DNA of 64,000 bases from Plumapathes pennacea (GCA_964036295.1 OZ038464.1:6496001-6560000); one strand, 5' to 3'; positions 23,283-34,299 are shown, numbered from the stretch's first letter. Notes: generated by a model not told the origin, from the letters alone. Numbers and translations: made by a program.

Positions 23283-23309
23283 TTTAAACACATACTACTC
23301 ACATATAAA

Positions 23310-25245
23310 GAAAATGAGCACTAAACCTTTGACCTAGACCTGTAAATAACACAAATACAATAGCGGGACCTCCATAAAATACGGGGAAGTGTTTTTGCTC
23401 TTTAATAAATTTAAATTATAAATAAATTTATATATGCATGATTTATATGCGATGTCACTACGTATTCCTTGCAAGGCTACTTCGCATTTGCATAGCTCCG
23501 TAACAGAAATTCGGTTTGATTCTTCCTATGAGTGACAGTGACAACAAGATGAACCATCTTGCTCCCAGTATGACAAATCTCGACGTTTGTCTGAGCTGCC
23601 GAGTGCTTCAGTACATGGTTCACTCCTTCTTCAGGCGGGGGCGTACTATAAAAGGCCTGCATGGAGATCTTCCTAAGGACGATTTTGATAAGACTTTGAT
23701 TAAACAAATGGCTCCGCTTATAAAACAATGATGGGCGCAGTCTTTATGAATTTGCCAAGCAAGAACATACGCCAATGATAAGAAATCAAAACTAGTCGAA
23801 CACCTTGCTAATTTATTTGTTAATTCCAGTCCGAATTGAGTCAATATTGGACTGGATGTACCCTGACCTTGAAGGAAGCAAGTTTTGTGGTTTAGGAGTA
23901 GTGTAATAAACTTCAACATTTTAAACCGTCAATGAAACCACTCAAAGTATCAATAAGTCCATTTAATAGTGGTGTTCACCACTAACCCCAACTGATAATT
24001 TTGATCAATATTTGAATGCAAAATTTAAAATATATTGAAAATTAATGCACAAACAAAACTAATATCAAAGTAAACACGTACTGTACTTCTACAGGTTTGA
24101 CGGTAAACAGAAAATCTGCAGACAGACTTCATATTATTCGTATCTGAGCACTCAACAATAATGAGGAAAATTCCTTTTTCCCTATGAATTTATTAACCCT
24201 TTGACTACTTGGGAGTGATCAACTTCAAATTCCTCACCTCTCTCAGTCTCTCACCGCAGAGATACAATACATACAGAACAGAGAATTTGGTAGCAACAGG
24301 TTGCAATGATTTCAGCTGATTTTGTTGGTGATTTAATTTATTCTTATCGAGTGCAAATTTAAATGAAATCAGCACATTATGCAATTATTTTGAAGTCAAA
24401 AACGTATTTGCTAATACAAAAATATGTATACATAATATAGCCAATGAGAGAACAGTTAAAACCACTGGGAAATAGTGACACTGTGCAGTTGTGTCTTGAG
24501 TTGTTTTGAAAGTTTAAAATGCTGAGTTGGCAGGGAGGTTGTGAGGGAAAACCAAGAATGAAAACACAATTCCACATAAATATAGAATAATGCACAGTAA
24601 CAACAAGAAAATACAATAATACTGGACAGGCATATGAAATATTGCATATATAATCACACTGACCTGAAATAACCTCTGTATTATTGACACCTGATATTCC
24701 TGTTCTGGGGAAATCAACACAGGTCATTAGCCCTGCCCAGAAACTGAATAAAGAAACATGAGAACAGAAACAGAATAGAGGAACACAATATTCAGTATGA
24801 CTGTAGTAGCCTCTGGGATATTCCACCATATGCAGTATATGTACCATATGCAGTGGTGCAGTTAAGACACTTTCCATGCAATTCCAAATGCACCAAATAC
24901 TTTTCCCACGCTTGCATCAATTACAGGTATTCATAAACTCCTGTAGGCGGTGCAAAAAAAGGGCATGTGTTTATACACACAGTAGTTGAAGGTGTGAGAT
25001 CTCTTTCAGGGCAACGAAACCTTGAATGCTGTTTGCTCACGATCGTTTTTATCAACTGGTAATATTATCATTATGTATTTCCATGCCAACAGTTGTACAG
25101 TAGTTTATCATCCAAGTTACAGTTTCACACTGACTTAGGAATACACAGAAAAACAGTAGAGGGATGTTGGCTATCCTAACCCTTGAAGAGATAAAACTCT
25201 CTCAGTACACAGTACACAACCATGGTTTGTAAACGATCAATAGTC
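23310..25245. other. No gene recognised
   Basis: Several open stretches (for example 24377-24877 minus) have hydrophobic, low-complexity translations without known motifs or splice context. The upstream exons of the zinc-finger gene would be expected here but could not be identified. Confidence 0.35.
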
Positions 25246-25249
25246 AACG

Positions 25250-25533
25250 GGGGTGTATTCTTGCGGAACTCCCGTCTATTCCAATTCCGGAGTAGGAATA
25301 ACAGAATATCAGTTACCAAAAGAACACAGTTTGCGCTGTTCCGCAAACAGAATAGCTGACGCGTCAGAATACGGCCAAAACAACACCAAAATTACACGAT
25401 TACCGGCTACTCTGTCCATTCCAAACAAACCGCTATTTCGTTTATTCTGTCTATTCTGCTATCGGGAGCAGAATGGACGGAATACTATTCCGCCGGTTCA
25501 TTCCGGAATCAGAATGGGTCCCAAAAGAACACC
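25250..25533. repeat. MITE-like element with imperfect GGTGTTCTTTTGG ends
   Basis: The left end GGGTGTATTCTTGCGGAAC and the reverse complement of the right end GGTGTTCTTTTGGGACC are similar. The interior has ATTCTG/ATTCCG motifs in both orientations. No coding content. Confidence 0.5.
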
Positions 25534-25559
25534 ACTACTGCCTATTTCGAAATAGGAAC

Positions 25560-26150
25560 AGGTGGGATAGTCTCAAAAAAAAATAAATAAATAAAAAAAA
25601 AAAAACGTCCTTTAGATAGAGAAGAATCCCGCATCCCGAAAACCCATCTGCAGGGCGAGGGCATATATACGATTATCGTAATTAGCTCAAAGAATGCACA
25701 GAAAAACTTCCAGTACTCAGATGCCAAACTTCCTCTCCAGGAACGGAGGGGTCTTCAAATATAGTTGGCTCTCTCGCACGTCATGTTATGGCGGCTGAGC
25801 TTCTGCCGATTCTTTTGTTGTATTAGGAAATTCTCCTTCCAGTTCAGCCCCCTGGCTGATATGTCCACACATTACCGCGCAGTATCTGGCAGACAGGCGA
25901 CATAAATTTACATTAGAACGACATTTCGGCGGACGGAGCGACAAAATTTGCGAATAAGCTGCGCTTACGAAAGAAAGAACACAGCTATGGAAGTTCAACT
26001 GCGAAGGTCGTGAGATGTTCTTGGCCGAACTGACGTCTGTTCATGGTAGGCAATGCCGCGTGTACAGTGATAACGCAGAGGAGTCTGGGACCGATATTTA
26101 CCTAAAATTCTTTGCGAAACCGTCGCAAGAAGTATTCATGTTGCGTGAAC
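25560..26150. other. No gene recognised
   Basis: Contains a short A-rich run (25576-25605); otherwise featureless. Confidence 0.35.
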
Positions 26151-26159
26151 CGTGCAAAC

Positions 26160-26370
26160 AAACTTAACTTGTTGTGACAGGCTTCATCGACCACGAAAAC
26201 AATAGAAATGTTGGTAGATGTTGGGCAAAAAGTTTTACTGGTTTCTAACTTCACGCAACACGTGCCAACATCATGCAACATTGAAAAACATGGTGTACAA
26301 ACAAACACAACATGCTGTGCCCAACAGTGTCGGGCGATGATGTGCCAACATGACAAAACAAAACATCGTT
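26160..26370. repeat. Dispersed repeat with ATGTTGG / CCAACAT inverted motifs
   Basis: Multiple short copies of ATGTTGG and its complement (AAATGTTGGTAGATGTTGGG, CACGTGCCAACATCATGCAA, GTGCCAACATGAC) give a hairpin-prone structure typical of a small non-autonomous repeat. Confidence 0.5.
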
Positions 26371-26399
26371 TAAAAGCATTTATTTATATATTGATAGAC

Positions 26400-27585
26400 T
26401 GACTAAAAACGATGTGAACACGAGCGAACAAAAGAATACCTGGAGCAAACGCCCCTGGAGAATATATGCGGGGAGGCCCGAGCCTCAGTTCTAGAACCTA
26501 TTCTCTAGGATGCGGTAAACAACAGAGCGAGACAGATATTAACATTAATCATAAATATTACAATTTCCTCGAATGTGATTGGTTCATAAACTCCCGGATT
26601 AATCATTAATTGGACACCTATTGTTCTGTAATCAGATACTTCTTTGTTCTGTAATCGGACAGTTGGCTTAACCAATCATAAGCAAGAGTGAAATTTAAAT
26701 GCACCAATCAGCGCCACACTGATTTTCAGTGAAGAAAAAAGAAAACCGGTGTGAGTTTGTAGCATCTCGAAAGGCGACTTTTGTTAATTCTTGGACAATT
26801 TAACATGGAAGGAACAGTTTGTGGTCAGTCGAAGAACGTGAACAGTCACCATTGAACAAAAGAAGACAGGAAATTCTTGCCAATCGGACACATTTGTTGA
26901 GTTCACGACGTCGCCAGCTGCTAGCTGTGCTACAGACACTGCAAGTTATGGCTCAATGAATGAACGACGTCAATTCATTTAAAAAATGATGGAAGACATT
27001 TATGTTTGTTTTGATGGACCGTGATGGACAAACATTCCTTGAGAATTAAGCTGTCAAGAAATCGGTAAGTTTGGATTGCTTTGCCAAAGGTACAGATTTT
27101 TTCAGTCTTGAATATTTCCTTTGAATGCTTTGTAAACTTCTTCGAAAAAATATTTCTTTTGTAAAAAAAAAATTGAGTTTCAAAGCACTTGTTATGTTCA
27201 CAAATGCAAACCTGAACAGTCGAAAGAAACTGTCTTTCAATTTGTGAGTTCGTAATGGGTTTACTGATTTTTACTGAGTGTACAGAACTTACATATTTTC
27301 GACTTTTACTCCAAAAATCCGCATTCAACTCAGATCAATGGGTAAATTAGCTTCTTGTTTCTCTCAAGTATTTTAAGTTGATAAAACTGAGAGCTACATG
27401 ACTACGAACGAGCGGTTAACGTTGTGTTTACAAACGCCGAGCCGTGTGTACGCGCGTGTTAAAATCTATCGGCGATAAAAGACTTTATTTAAAATGCTTT
27501 GTTTTTATGTATAGTACAGCATAAGACGCTGAAGCTATATGACCATTTCATTCTCAGAAATTGTAATATTTATGATTAATTGGTA
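26400..27585. other. No confident gene; short basic open stretch at 26812-26960
   Basis: On the plus strand a 50-codon stretch reads EEREQSPLNKRRQEILANRT and then SSRRRQLLAVLQTL, like a basic helix, ending TGA at 26958. A GTAAGTTT donor follows at 27062. No homologue is recognised and no ATG is in frame, so this is only a candidate exon. Confidence 0.3.
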
Positions 27586-27586
27586 A

Positions 27587-27720
27587 GAGGACTTCGTGTC
27601 GTCCGATGTCGGTCTGTAATCATACTCGTGATTACGAAATTGGACTCCCGCGAAGCACGGTCGTCCGATTTCGTAATCACTCGTATGATTACAGACCGAA
27701 TCGGACTCCACTCAGTCCTA
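27587..27720. repeat. Hairpin MITE
   Basis: Long perfect arms: CGGTCTGTAATCATAC and TCGTGATTACGAAAT recur in reverse complement at 27669-27700, around a loop CTCCCGCGAAGCACGG. The outer ends are AGGACT / AGTCCT. Confidence 0.82.
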
Positions 27721-27724
27721 TTAC

Positions 27725-28090
27725 CATTATTAACAAAACCAAACGGTTCAATCTCATGCACAGTTCGGAGCACAGATAGAAAAGCTAAAAAAGAACAAAA
27801 ACAAAAACAAAGCAAAAACAAAAACAAAAACAAAAATTGCCGGCATCTTAGTCGCTGACCGCTCTTCTTCAAGTAGCAGTGTCAGCATCTTCATCATTTA
27901 TTTATTTACCATAGTGTTACATACATCAGATATAGGATTTAAAAAATAATGTACAGGGTGCAGTAGTATTATGTAATTTGACATAACGTTGATTATTGAA
28001 GTTGAAGTGGAATATATATTGGATTGGATTTTTTCGTAAGAATAATCACAGAAAGGACATATATCAGTGAAAAAAGAAGTACAGTTCTAA
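27725..28090. other. A-rich repeat and AT-rich tail, no gene
   Basis: An (AAAAAC)n-like run at 27783-27835 is followed by AT-rich sequence with no coding signal. Confidence 0.4.
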
Positions 28091-28096
28091 TTTTGC

Positions 28097-29161
28097 CTAT
28101 GGGCGGATGACTGGAAAATAATCTCCAGGGAGTTTGTACGTACTAGTCACCGGGCGGCAAGTTAAATGTATGTTTTGCAGTAAATAAGAGTCTAGGAAAA
28201 GGACAAACAAAAAAACAAACAAACAAACAAAAACTGGTTTCATGACATTAAAGAGATGTGATTTCAATTTGCTCTGGAATATCTTTAGCGATTTAGAGTG
28301 GGTAATATTGTCATCTAATGAATTCCACAGAACTGTTCCACTGTGCCCTAGGGTAAGTAGTCGTGTGTTTGTTCTAGCTTCAGTGACCTGAATGTTGTTG
28401 GCTCTTTTGGTATTATGTTTGTGTATTTCTTTGTTGAGTTTGAAATAATATTTGAAAGGTGAAGGGAACATTGATGGGTGATTTAAACATTTATACATAA
28501 AAGATTCAGTTTGGTATTTGTTGATGTCATAAACGTTCAACAGTTCAAATTTTCCCACAGCGTTGGTGTATTTTCCATACTTTCCAATGAATACTGAATT
28601 GGTAGAACGATTACGCAAGGCTTCGTTCGCTGTATACTGTCGCTCGGTTGTTCGCTCAACGACCACCGAGTGCAATGGCTCGGTTGTTTTGTTTTGCGAC
28701 CACAACGGGTCAGTTGGCTCAGTGACCACCGAGTGCAATGATTCAGTTGTTTTGTTTTGCGACCACAACGGATCAGTTGGCTCAACGGCCACCGAGTGCA
28801 ATGACTCAGTTGTTCTATTTTGCGACCACAACGGGTCAGTTGGCTCAATGGCCACCGAGTGCAATGATGCAGTTTGCTTGCTTCGAACCCGAACTGGATA
28901 TACGGGCTTTTTGAAAGAGAAAACTCCGTATTGTTTTCCGACATTCCTTCGCGTTGACGAGCGTGGGCGTTTCGATAACACGTCGGTCGCTCTCAAAACA
29001 ACTTCAGCTGAAGATCGCGTATTCAACAGACCATAGATACACAAACCTCGAAGGCCTTGATAAATCGTTCCACACAAACCTCTAAAACTCATCTCGGAAG
29101 ACCGATATATGAAAGAACACTCACCGCCACAGTGCTTTCCCTTCGCTTCACCGGAGAGCAC
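28097..29161 (-). CDS. Chimeric open frame: Arg-rich N-terminus, 21-aa tandem repeats, LINE C-terminal tail
   Basis: An uninterrupted 354-codon frame. Residues about 24-97 are basic and resemble a mitochondrial-type presequence (MSFRGLCGTIYQGLRGLCIY; RPRSSTRRNVGKQYG), which is suggestive only. Residues 99-170 are about 3.5 tandem copies of a 21-aa unit (LHSVAVEPTDPLWSQNKTTE). Residues about 205-307 match the C-terminal tail of LINE reverse transcriptases (FKLNKEIHKHNTKRANN, GHSGTVLWNSLDD, KSLKIFQSKLKSHLF). The last 45 residues come from an (AAAC)n tail and downstream DNA. The likely origin is a 5'-truncated LINE inserted next to a minisatellite-bearing exon. A GTGAGT donor within the frame at 29121 raises doubt that the first 14 residues are used. 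Confidence 0.5.
   Translation of the reverse strand: MLSGEAKGKHCGGECSFIYRSSEMSFRGLCGTIYQGLRGLCIYGLLNTRSSAEVVLRATDVLSKRPRSSTRRNVGKQYGVFSFKKPVYPVRVRSKQTASLHSVAIEPTDPLWSQNRTTESLHSVAVEPTDPLWSQNKTTESLHSVVTEPTDPLWSQNKTTEPLHSVVVERTTERQYTANEALRNRSTNSVFIGKYGKYTNAVGKFELLNVYDINKYQTESFMYKCLNHPSMFPSPFKYYFKLNKEIHKHNTKRANNIQVTEARTNTRLLTLGHSGTVLWNSLDDNITHSKSLKIFQSKLKSHLFNVMKPVFVCLFVFLFVLFLDSYLLQNIHLTCRPVTSTYKLPGDYFPVIRP
28673..28870. repeat. 63-bp minisatellite inside the chimeric frame
   Basis: GACCACCGAGTGCAATG recurs every 63 bp with 1-5 changes per copy, so the reading frame is preserved through the repeat. Confidence 0.85.
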
Positions 29162-29187
29162 GTGCTGACATCGTGACGATCCATGCT
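29122..29187 (-). CDS. Possible first coding exon upstream of the chimeric frame
   Basis: ATGAGCATGGATCGTCACGA starts a short frame (MSMDRHDVSTCSPVKRREST then VA) that ends at a consensus GTGAGT donor at 29121. Upstream on the same strand are CACGTG-ATCAC and a CCAAT motif, as expected of a promoter. The downstream exon could be the chimeric frame (an acceptor-like TTCCGAG precedes its ATGAGTTTT), but this is not proven. Confidence 0.3.
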
Positions 29188-29319
29188 CATGAGCAGATAT
29201 CTTGCGTTTAATTGGCTATTAGTGATCACGTGATACGGACAGACATCCGTACAACCGGAAGTACGGATCGAGATTCTTCTTGCCAAGAATATTTCGCTGG
29301 CTCCTAACGTCGCCAGCAA

Positions 29320-30225
29320 TTATTCAATGAGCTCGAATTGTTTTGTATGTGAACTCGCTCAAAACAGCATGATTTCTCCCAGAATCCTAGCAAAACTTGA
29401 ACGGTTTACTTCAAATTATACACGGGTTTCAGACCTAGTCATACTTCACAGGGCTTGTGAACGATTCTCGCTGCAATCACCGCGCGTCAGATTACAGCAT
29501 TTGTTACAGTTAGTCTTGAAAGAAAAAAATAAGACATCTGACTAAATCATTCAAGACTCCAAGTTACGATTGCTCTGAGCGAATATGGTGTCGAAACTGG
29601 CGACAGAAGCGTATTAAAACAATACTTCGAGGGAAAATGATCAGCATACAGATTTTATTACATTCTTGAAGTGATCGAGTTACAAGATACGGGATAGAAT
29701 ATATTTGTCACGGTGATTGTTTGATTTCCACTGACTGACCTTTGTTGCTTGTCTTTTCTGAATAAGTATCTGATCAAAACGGCGTCTGAAGCTCCCGATT
29801 TGCTTTCAAGCGCCGTTTCCTTTGCGGAGTCGTTTCTTCAGCACGCTTCTGTTCATGATGCTTTCGGTCATAACAGGATTGTCGTCTTTTGTCGAGACGG
29901 ATTCCGCCTTGCCCGTGCTTGTTCCCTTCTCTTTTGAAGACGAGTTTCACGAGACTTTTGTGTTTCAAGTTTTTCAGTTTTCAAATGTTGCTTCGTTCAA
30001 TCTTATTCAGAGTATCAGTAAAACTACAGCGGGACACGTGATCGATCCTTTGGCGTTGCTTAACGCGGATGGCCCTGGGGACGAGGTCGTACGCCAGACA
30101 AACAGACAAACAGACACACGAACAAACTAATATCGAGATGGCGACCCGCTTGGAGTCTTCAAATAGGGCGACTTAGCTGCATTAGTGTCGTGATTATTAC
30201 CCTCGCTTCGCTCGGGGATTATAAT
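29320..30225 (-). repeat. Family H (Helitron-like) copy with decayed Arg/Glu-rich frame
   Basis: Same family as 56009-57525. The minus strand reads HEQKRAEETTPQRKRRLKAN but the frame is broken upstream. One end carries the stem-loop CCCTCGCTTCGCTCGGGG at about 30198-30216, a feature also seen at 57500. Not a functional gene. Confidence 0.6.
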
Positions 30226-30229
30226 TTTC

Positions 30230-31160
30230 ACCCTCTGCCGCCTTGTGAGAGGGGGTTTTCAAAACTGAGACTAAAGCCTGCGGAACCTATACCTACAATT
30301 GAGCAAAATTTACAGTGTGGCCTTAAGCCAGTTCTATTATAAAATACGGCCAACTCTCGCAAAAAGTACTTTTTACATATTCGCGAGCTTACAGCTGCCT
30401 TGCTGCTTTGTTTAGAAATATGAGGCAAACTGAGACAAATATATATAGAGTATATAACACAGCGGCGCGAAAATATGAATTTCATGTTCGAGTGGAAAAA
30501 AAGTTACGAACAAACGCTGCGTGAGTGAGTAAAAATATCATTTTTACCACGAGAAAATAAAGTTCATATATTCAAATATATATATTATTTCTTTTTATTA
30601 TATAGACACGAGAGTTTTACGAGAAAATGCTCAAATAACCGTGCAAAAGAGGGAAATGTTGCCATCGATATCCCCACTAGTTAGGATATGGAAAATACAC
30701 CACTCGGGTTCGGATGTATTTTCGTACATATCTTACGCACAGTATATTTTCCAGCAAAACACTCGTGTCCATGTAATATGTTGCGACCACATGGCCAAAT
30801 AAGGACGTCAATGGCAAAGTATATTCATGGTTAGCTCAGTGCGGCCCCCCCCCCCCCCCCCCCCCCCCCCTCCACCCCGGAAGATAAAATGCGGAACGCA
30901 CAAAACAGGTCTCTGGGCGCACATTTTAAAAATAATAAACACGTTTTATTATGGAAGATTACAATTAATATCAAAAGATAATATACCCATGGCCTCAAAT
31001 ATATTTAGGATAATAAAATAGAAAAGCTGATTAATTTAAATTAAAAAAAAAAAGAAACAAAATTCAAGAAATTGTTAAAGTATATATCAGCAAAAAACCT
31101 ATTAATAACAAGCAACTAATACCTAATAACATTAAGGCAGGGTCACTCAACTTACAACAG
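30230..31160. other. No gene; poly-C run and MITE end
   Basis: A run of about 28 C lies at 30844-30871. The block around 30740-30775 (TATATTTTCCAGCAAAACAC then TCGTGTC) matches in inverse the block at 52200-52230 (GACACGAGTGTTTTACTGGA), so both are parts of one dispersed element. Confidence 0.5.
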
Positions 31161-31164
31161 ATTT

Positions 31165-31285
31165 ATTTTTGCAGACAGCTCTACTTACGGACGCCTCTAC
31201 GAAAACCCGTTTGACCTGTAGCTCAGTTAAACTCTGTATTTATACATCCGTGTAAGCGGATAGTTCTGTAGCTCAGACTTTACCT
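31165..31285. repeat. Partial copy of pogo-like MITE family C
   Basis: Shares CTACTTACGGACGCCTCTAC and GAAAACCCGTTTG-type sequence with the complete copies at 35071-35244 and 40244-40421. Confidence 0.5.
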
Positions 31286-31792
31286 TGTTGGACACCGAAA
31301 AGGGAATGAAAACTGATAAAGTTCCAAGAACAAACTCAATGGAATGACAAAAAGTGCAGAAAGAATTTAGGAAACCACTGCTCCGCCATATAGTTCTAAT
31401 ATAGCAGAAATTTGCTTTTAAAAGAGCAGAGCCTGCTTGACTAGAAAGAGAAAAGTTTTGCAGAAAATTATTTTGTGAGAGTTTTGTTATGCAGAATTGT
31501 TTTTGCGAATCAAGACCAAAATCGCAAAAATTTGATTCAGCAAAAGTTTTATACAACTTGGCAGTTTGTTCAAGTCAGCTTTGTCGGTACTGCGTTATGT
31601 AGCACCTAAAACTTAGCTTAGCCATACTAAGGGGCGTCTCTTAGTGCTATTTGACATGTGGCAAAAAGAACTACTTAACAAGTCTTCATTTGAAGTAGGA
31701 GTGCCACCAAATTTCTGGGCAATGTGTCTCCTACATATATGTGTATTATATATGTATGTATATATAAAACTACGATAAAGTTACACAGCAGT

Positions 31793-32926
31793 CTAACTGG
31801 CCTGGTGAATCCGCTGATGATGTTCTGTCATATCTTCGTTCAACGCAAAATATTCTTCACACAAGTGACATTCGTAAACGTTCTTGTAAAATCGATACGG
31901 ATCTCTGTCTTTGTGTTGAAAAAAGTGTTTTACCAGTTGATCCTTTTCTTTGAATGTTTTACAACATATTTCACATGTGTAACGCTTGACTTCACTGTGT
32001 TGAAGCTGGTGCTCTGCAAGTTTGTTCTCCAGAGTAAAACCCTTGCCACATTTGTCGCAAGTGTATAGTTTCTCACCAGAGAGTGCGTGGTTACGCAACA
32101 TCAAATGACAATGGTGCTTAGTCAGGTGACTCTTCAATGAAAACAACCTTCCACATATTTTACACTTGTGACGTTTTTGTCCTGTGTGTTCAAGTTGGTG
32201 CTGGGTCAGGTTACTCTTCTGTGAAAAAGTACGTCCACAAATTTTACACTTGTGACCTTTTTGTCTTGCGTGTACAACTTGGTGCCTGGTCAGGTTAGTC
32301 TTCCATGAAAAAGCCTTTCCACATATTGTACATTTGTGAGGTTTTTCTCCTGTGTGTACAAGTTGGTGATCCGTCAGGGTCCTCTTCTGTGAAAAAGCGT
32401 TTCCACATATTGTACACTTGTGTGGTTTTTCTCCTGTGTGTACACGTTTGTGCGTTTTCAGGGTCATCTTCTGTAAAAAAGTACGTCCACATATTTTACA
32501 CTTGTGTGGTCTTTCTCCTGTGTGTATACGTTGATGCTTGGCTAGGTAACTCTTCAATGAAAAAGTCATTCCACATATTTTACACTTGTGTGTTTTTTCT
32601 CCTGTGTGTAAAAGTTGGTGCTGGTTCAGGTTACCCCGCTGTGTAAAAGTATTTCCACATATTTTGCACTTGTGAGGTCTTTTTCCCGTGTGTAAAAGTT
32701 GGTGCTGCTTCAGGTTACCCCGCTGTGTAAAAGTATTTCCACATATTTTGCACTTGTGTGGTTTTTCTCCTGTGTGTACAATTTGATGCATGGTCAGGTA
32801 ACTCTTGCATTTAAAAGCCTTTCCACATATTTCACATTTGTAAGACGTTTCTGCTGTGTGCACATGTTGGTGTCGCCTGAGTTGACTCGTCGTATTGTTA
32901 ATCGTTTGGGTAACCCCGTGTTGTAT
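31793..32926 (-). CDS. C2H2 zinc-finger protein, last exon, about 12 fingers
   Basis: Presumed sequence-specific nuclear regulator. The exon begins after acceptor CTTTACACAG at 32927 (phase 0, IQHGVTQTINN) and ends with TAG at 31793-31795. About twelve fingers follow: first YKCEICGKAF..HQIVH, then a run with TGEKPHKCKICG linkers, a ninth with an irregular His end (TKHHCHLM), then CDKCGKGF, CEICCKTF and CHLCEEYF fingers. The last three fingers and their spacing are shared with the gene at 22226, showing common ancestry. No KRAB, BTB or ZAD domain is in this exon; any N-terminal domain would be in upstream exons I could not identify. No stop or frameshift is present. Confidence 0.85.
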   Translation of the reverse strand: MQHGVTQTINNTTSQLRRHQHVHTAETSYKCEICGKAFKCKSYLTMHQIVHTGEKPHKCKICGNTFTQRGNLKQHQLLHTGKRPHKCKICGNTFTQRGNLNQHQLLHTGEKTHKCKICGMTFSLKSYLAKHQRIHTGERPHKCKICGRTFLQKMTLKTHKRVHTGEKPHKCTICGNAFSQKRTLTDHQLVHTGEKPHKCTICGKAFSWKTNLTRHQVVHARQKGHKCKICGRTFSQKSNLTQHQLEHTGQKRHKCKICGRLFSLKSHLTKHHCHLMLRNHALSGEKLYTCDKCGKGFTLENKLAEHQLQHSEVKRYTCEICCKTFKEKDQLVKHFFQHKDRDPYRFYKNVYECHLCEEYFALNEDMTEHHQRIHQAS

Positions 32927-33019
32927 CTGTGTAAAGAGCACAAGGTTGAGTTAGTTCGTTTCAGGAAGCAGTGCGAATACCCTTCTCTCACATGGGGTGT
33001 TGGAAAGTAATAAACAAAA

Positions 33020-33285
33020 TAGAGCCGTTTTCGGATGACTGTCGAAAACCAAAACCAAAGTAATCACACAGGCCAATCACAGAGACTGAGGGAAAACACT
33101 TCAGCCAATCAGCCAAAGTACTTCACGTTTGGTCTTGCATTTGGTTTTACTTTCCAATCAGCAATGCGAGTACACGCCATCGCTTGCGTGAGAAGTGTTG
33201 TTTTTGGTTTTGGTTTTGTTCCTGATTGGTTGAGAATGCTGCCAAACTTGTGTGGACCAATCCGAAAGTGTAGCAAACGTTGAGC
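33020..33285. repeat. MITE family A, copy 1 (right end decayed)
   Basis: Begins TAGAGCCGTTTTCGGATGAC and contains repeated AAAACCAAA and CCAATCA motifs. It matches the complete copy at 61367-61684. Confidence 0.8.
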
Positions 33286-33344
33286 GACCATCGACCGCTG
33301 TACAATAATGTTAACATCTTCACTCCCAAGCTCAATTTACCTTA

Positions 33345-33443
33345 AATATAAATTTGTATGAATGAATTTAGTAAATATAATATTTCTTAATATTTCTTAA
33401 TTATAAATTTGTATGAATGAATTTAGTAAATATAATATTTCTT
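33345..33443. repeat. Direct duplication of a 39-bp unit
   Basis: ATAAATTTGTATGAATGAAT followed by TTAGTAAATATAATATTTC occurs twice in a row. Confidence 0.85.
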
Positions 33444-33995
33444 TTTAGATGGGAACCGGTATTGCTATTTTGCAACCATTTATCAATTGCTAGATAAACA
33501 AGATTTATACCACTTGTTGTGTTTATATGAATTTAGAATGTTAACACGAACTGGAGTACTGTAGATTTGTTGCTAGAAAAGTAGCAGCCAATGCTATGTC
33601 CTTTTAGAAAATATAAAAAAAAACGAAGTCATTAATAGTGGTTTATAAGGTTGGCAACTAGATACTACAGCACTTTTAACCTCAGAATTTATCGCCTTTC
33701 TGAAAAGCACCCCACACAATGTTTTATTCAGAATTTCTCAAATTCATTTGAATTCCACACGTAGATTCTTTAGCAAACCAGTACATTGCATTTGGTAAGA
33801 AGGACAGGTCTTGATATAATGTTTGATCCAATTTCCAACTCTAGGGATAATTAAAGTTTCTTAATTTGTATATATTTACTGAAGAAGTTATGATGAGGGA
33901 TTTCAAACACCTCACTAGTATAAAAGCACTTAGCTGAAACGGTTTTGTGCTTTCATTGTCCTGGGTACTTGGAACTTCACATCAAACACTCGTAT
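33444..33995. other. No gene recognised
   Basis: AT-rich, no coding signal. Confidence 0.4.
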
Positions 33996-33996
33996 T

Positions 33997-34290
33997 AAAG
34001 CCTGGTTTCATGAGTGATGCAAGCACAAGCATAAGCATAATCAAAAGCACAAGAGTCCTTATTTGACAGTGAAAACGGGCATGACACAAGCACAAGCACA
34101 AGAGTCCTTATTTGACAGTGAAAACGGGCATGACACAAGCACAAGCACAAGAGTCCTTATTTGACAGTGAAAACGGGCATGACACAAGCACAAGCACAAG
34201 TACATTGAAAAAAATATTTTGATCTTTGTGCTTGTACTTGTGTTGAACCCGTTTTCACTGTGAAATGAGGACCTGTGTGCACTGATATAA
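33997..34290. repeat. Foldback element with three 49-bp tandem repeats
   Basis: Starts AAAGCCTGGTTTCATGAGTG. GAGTCCTTATTTGACAGTGA recurs at 34053, 34102 and 34151, a 49-bp period, with GCACAAGCACAAG between. The right arm (about 34230-34275) is the inverse complement, with ACCCGTTTTCACTG and CTTGTACTTGTG. It parallels the hexamer hairpin at 2229-2440. Confidence 0.85.
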
Positions 34291-34299
34291 TTTTGTTTT

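Noticed and set aside
24377..24877. 166-codon minus-strand frame
   Set aside because: Hydrophobic, AT-driven translation with no motif, splice partner or relative in the window.
28563..29036. 157-codon plus-strand frame with repeats
   Set aside because: It is the complement of the 63-bp minisatellite, whose minus-strand frame is longer and reaches LINE homology.
32305..32646. Plus-strand frame with regular repeats, looking like a repeat protein or a CRISPR-like array
   Set aside because: The 84-bp period is the C2H2 finger unit read on the wrong strand; units diverge and are coding on the minus strand.
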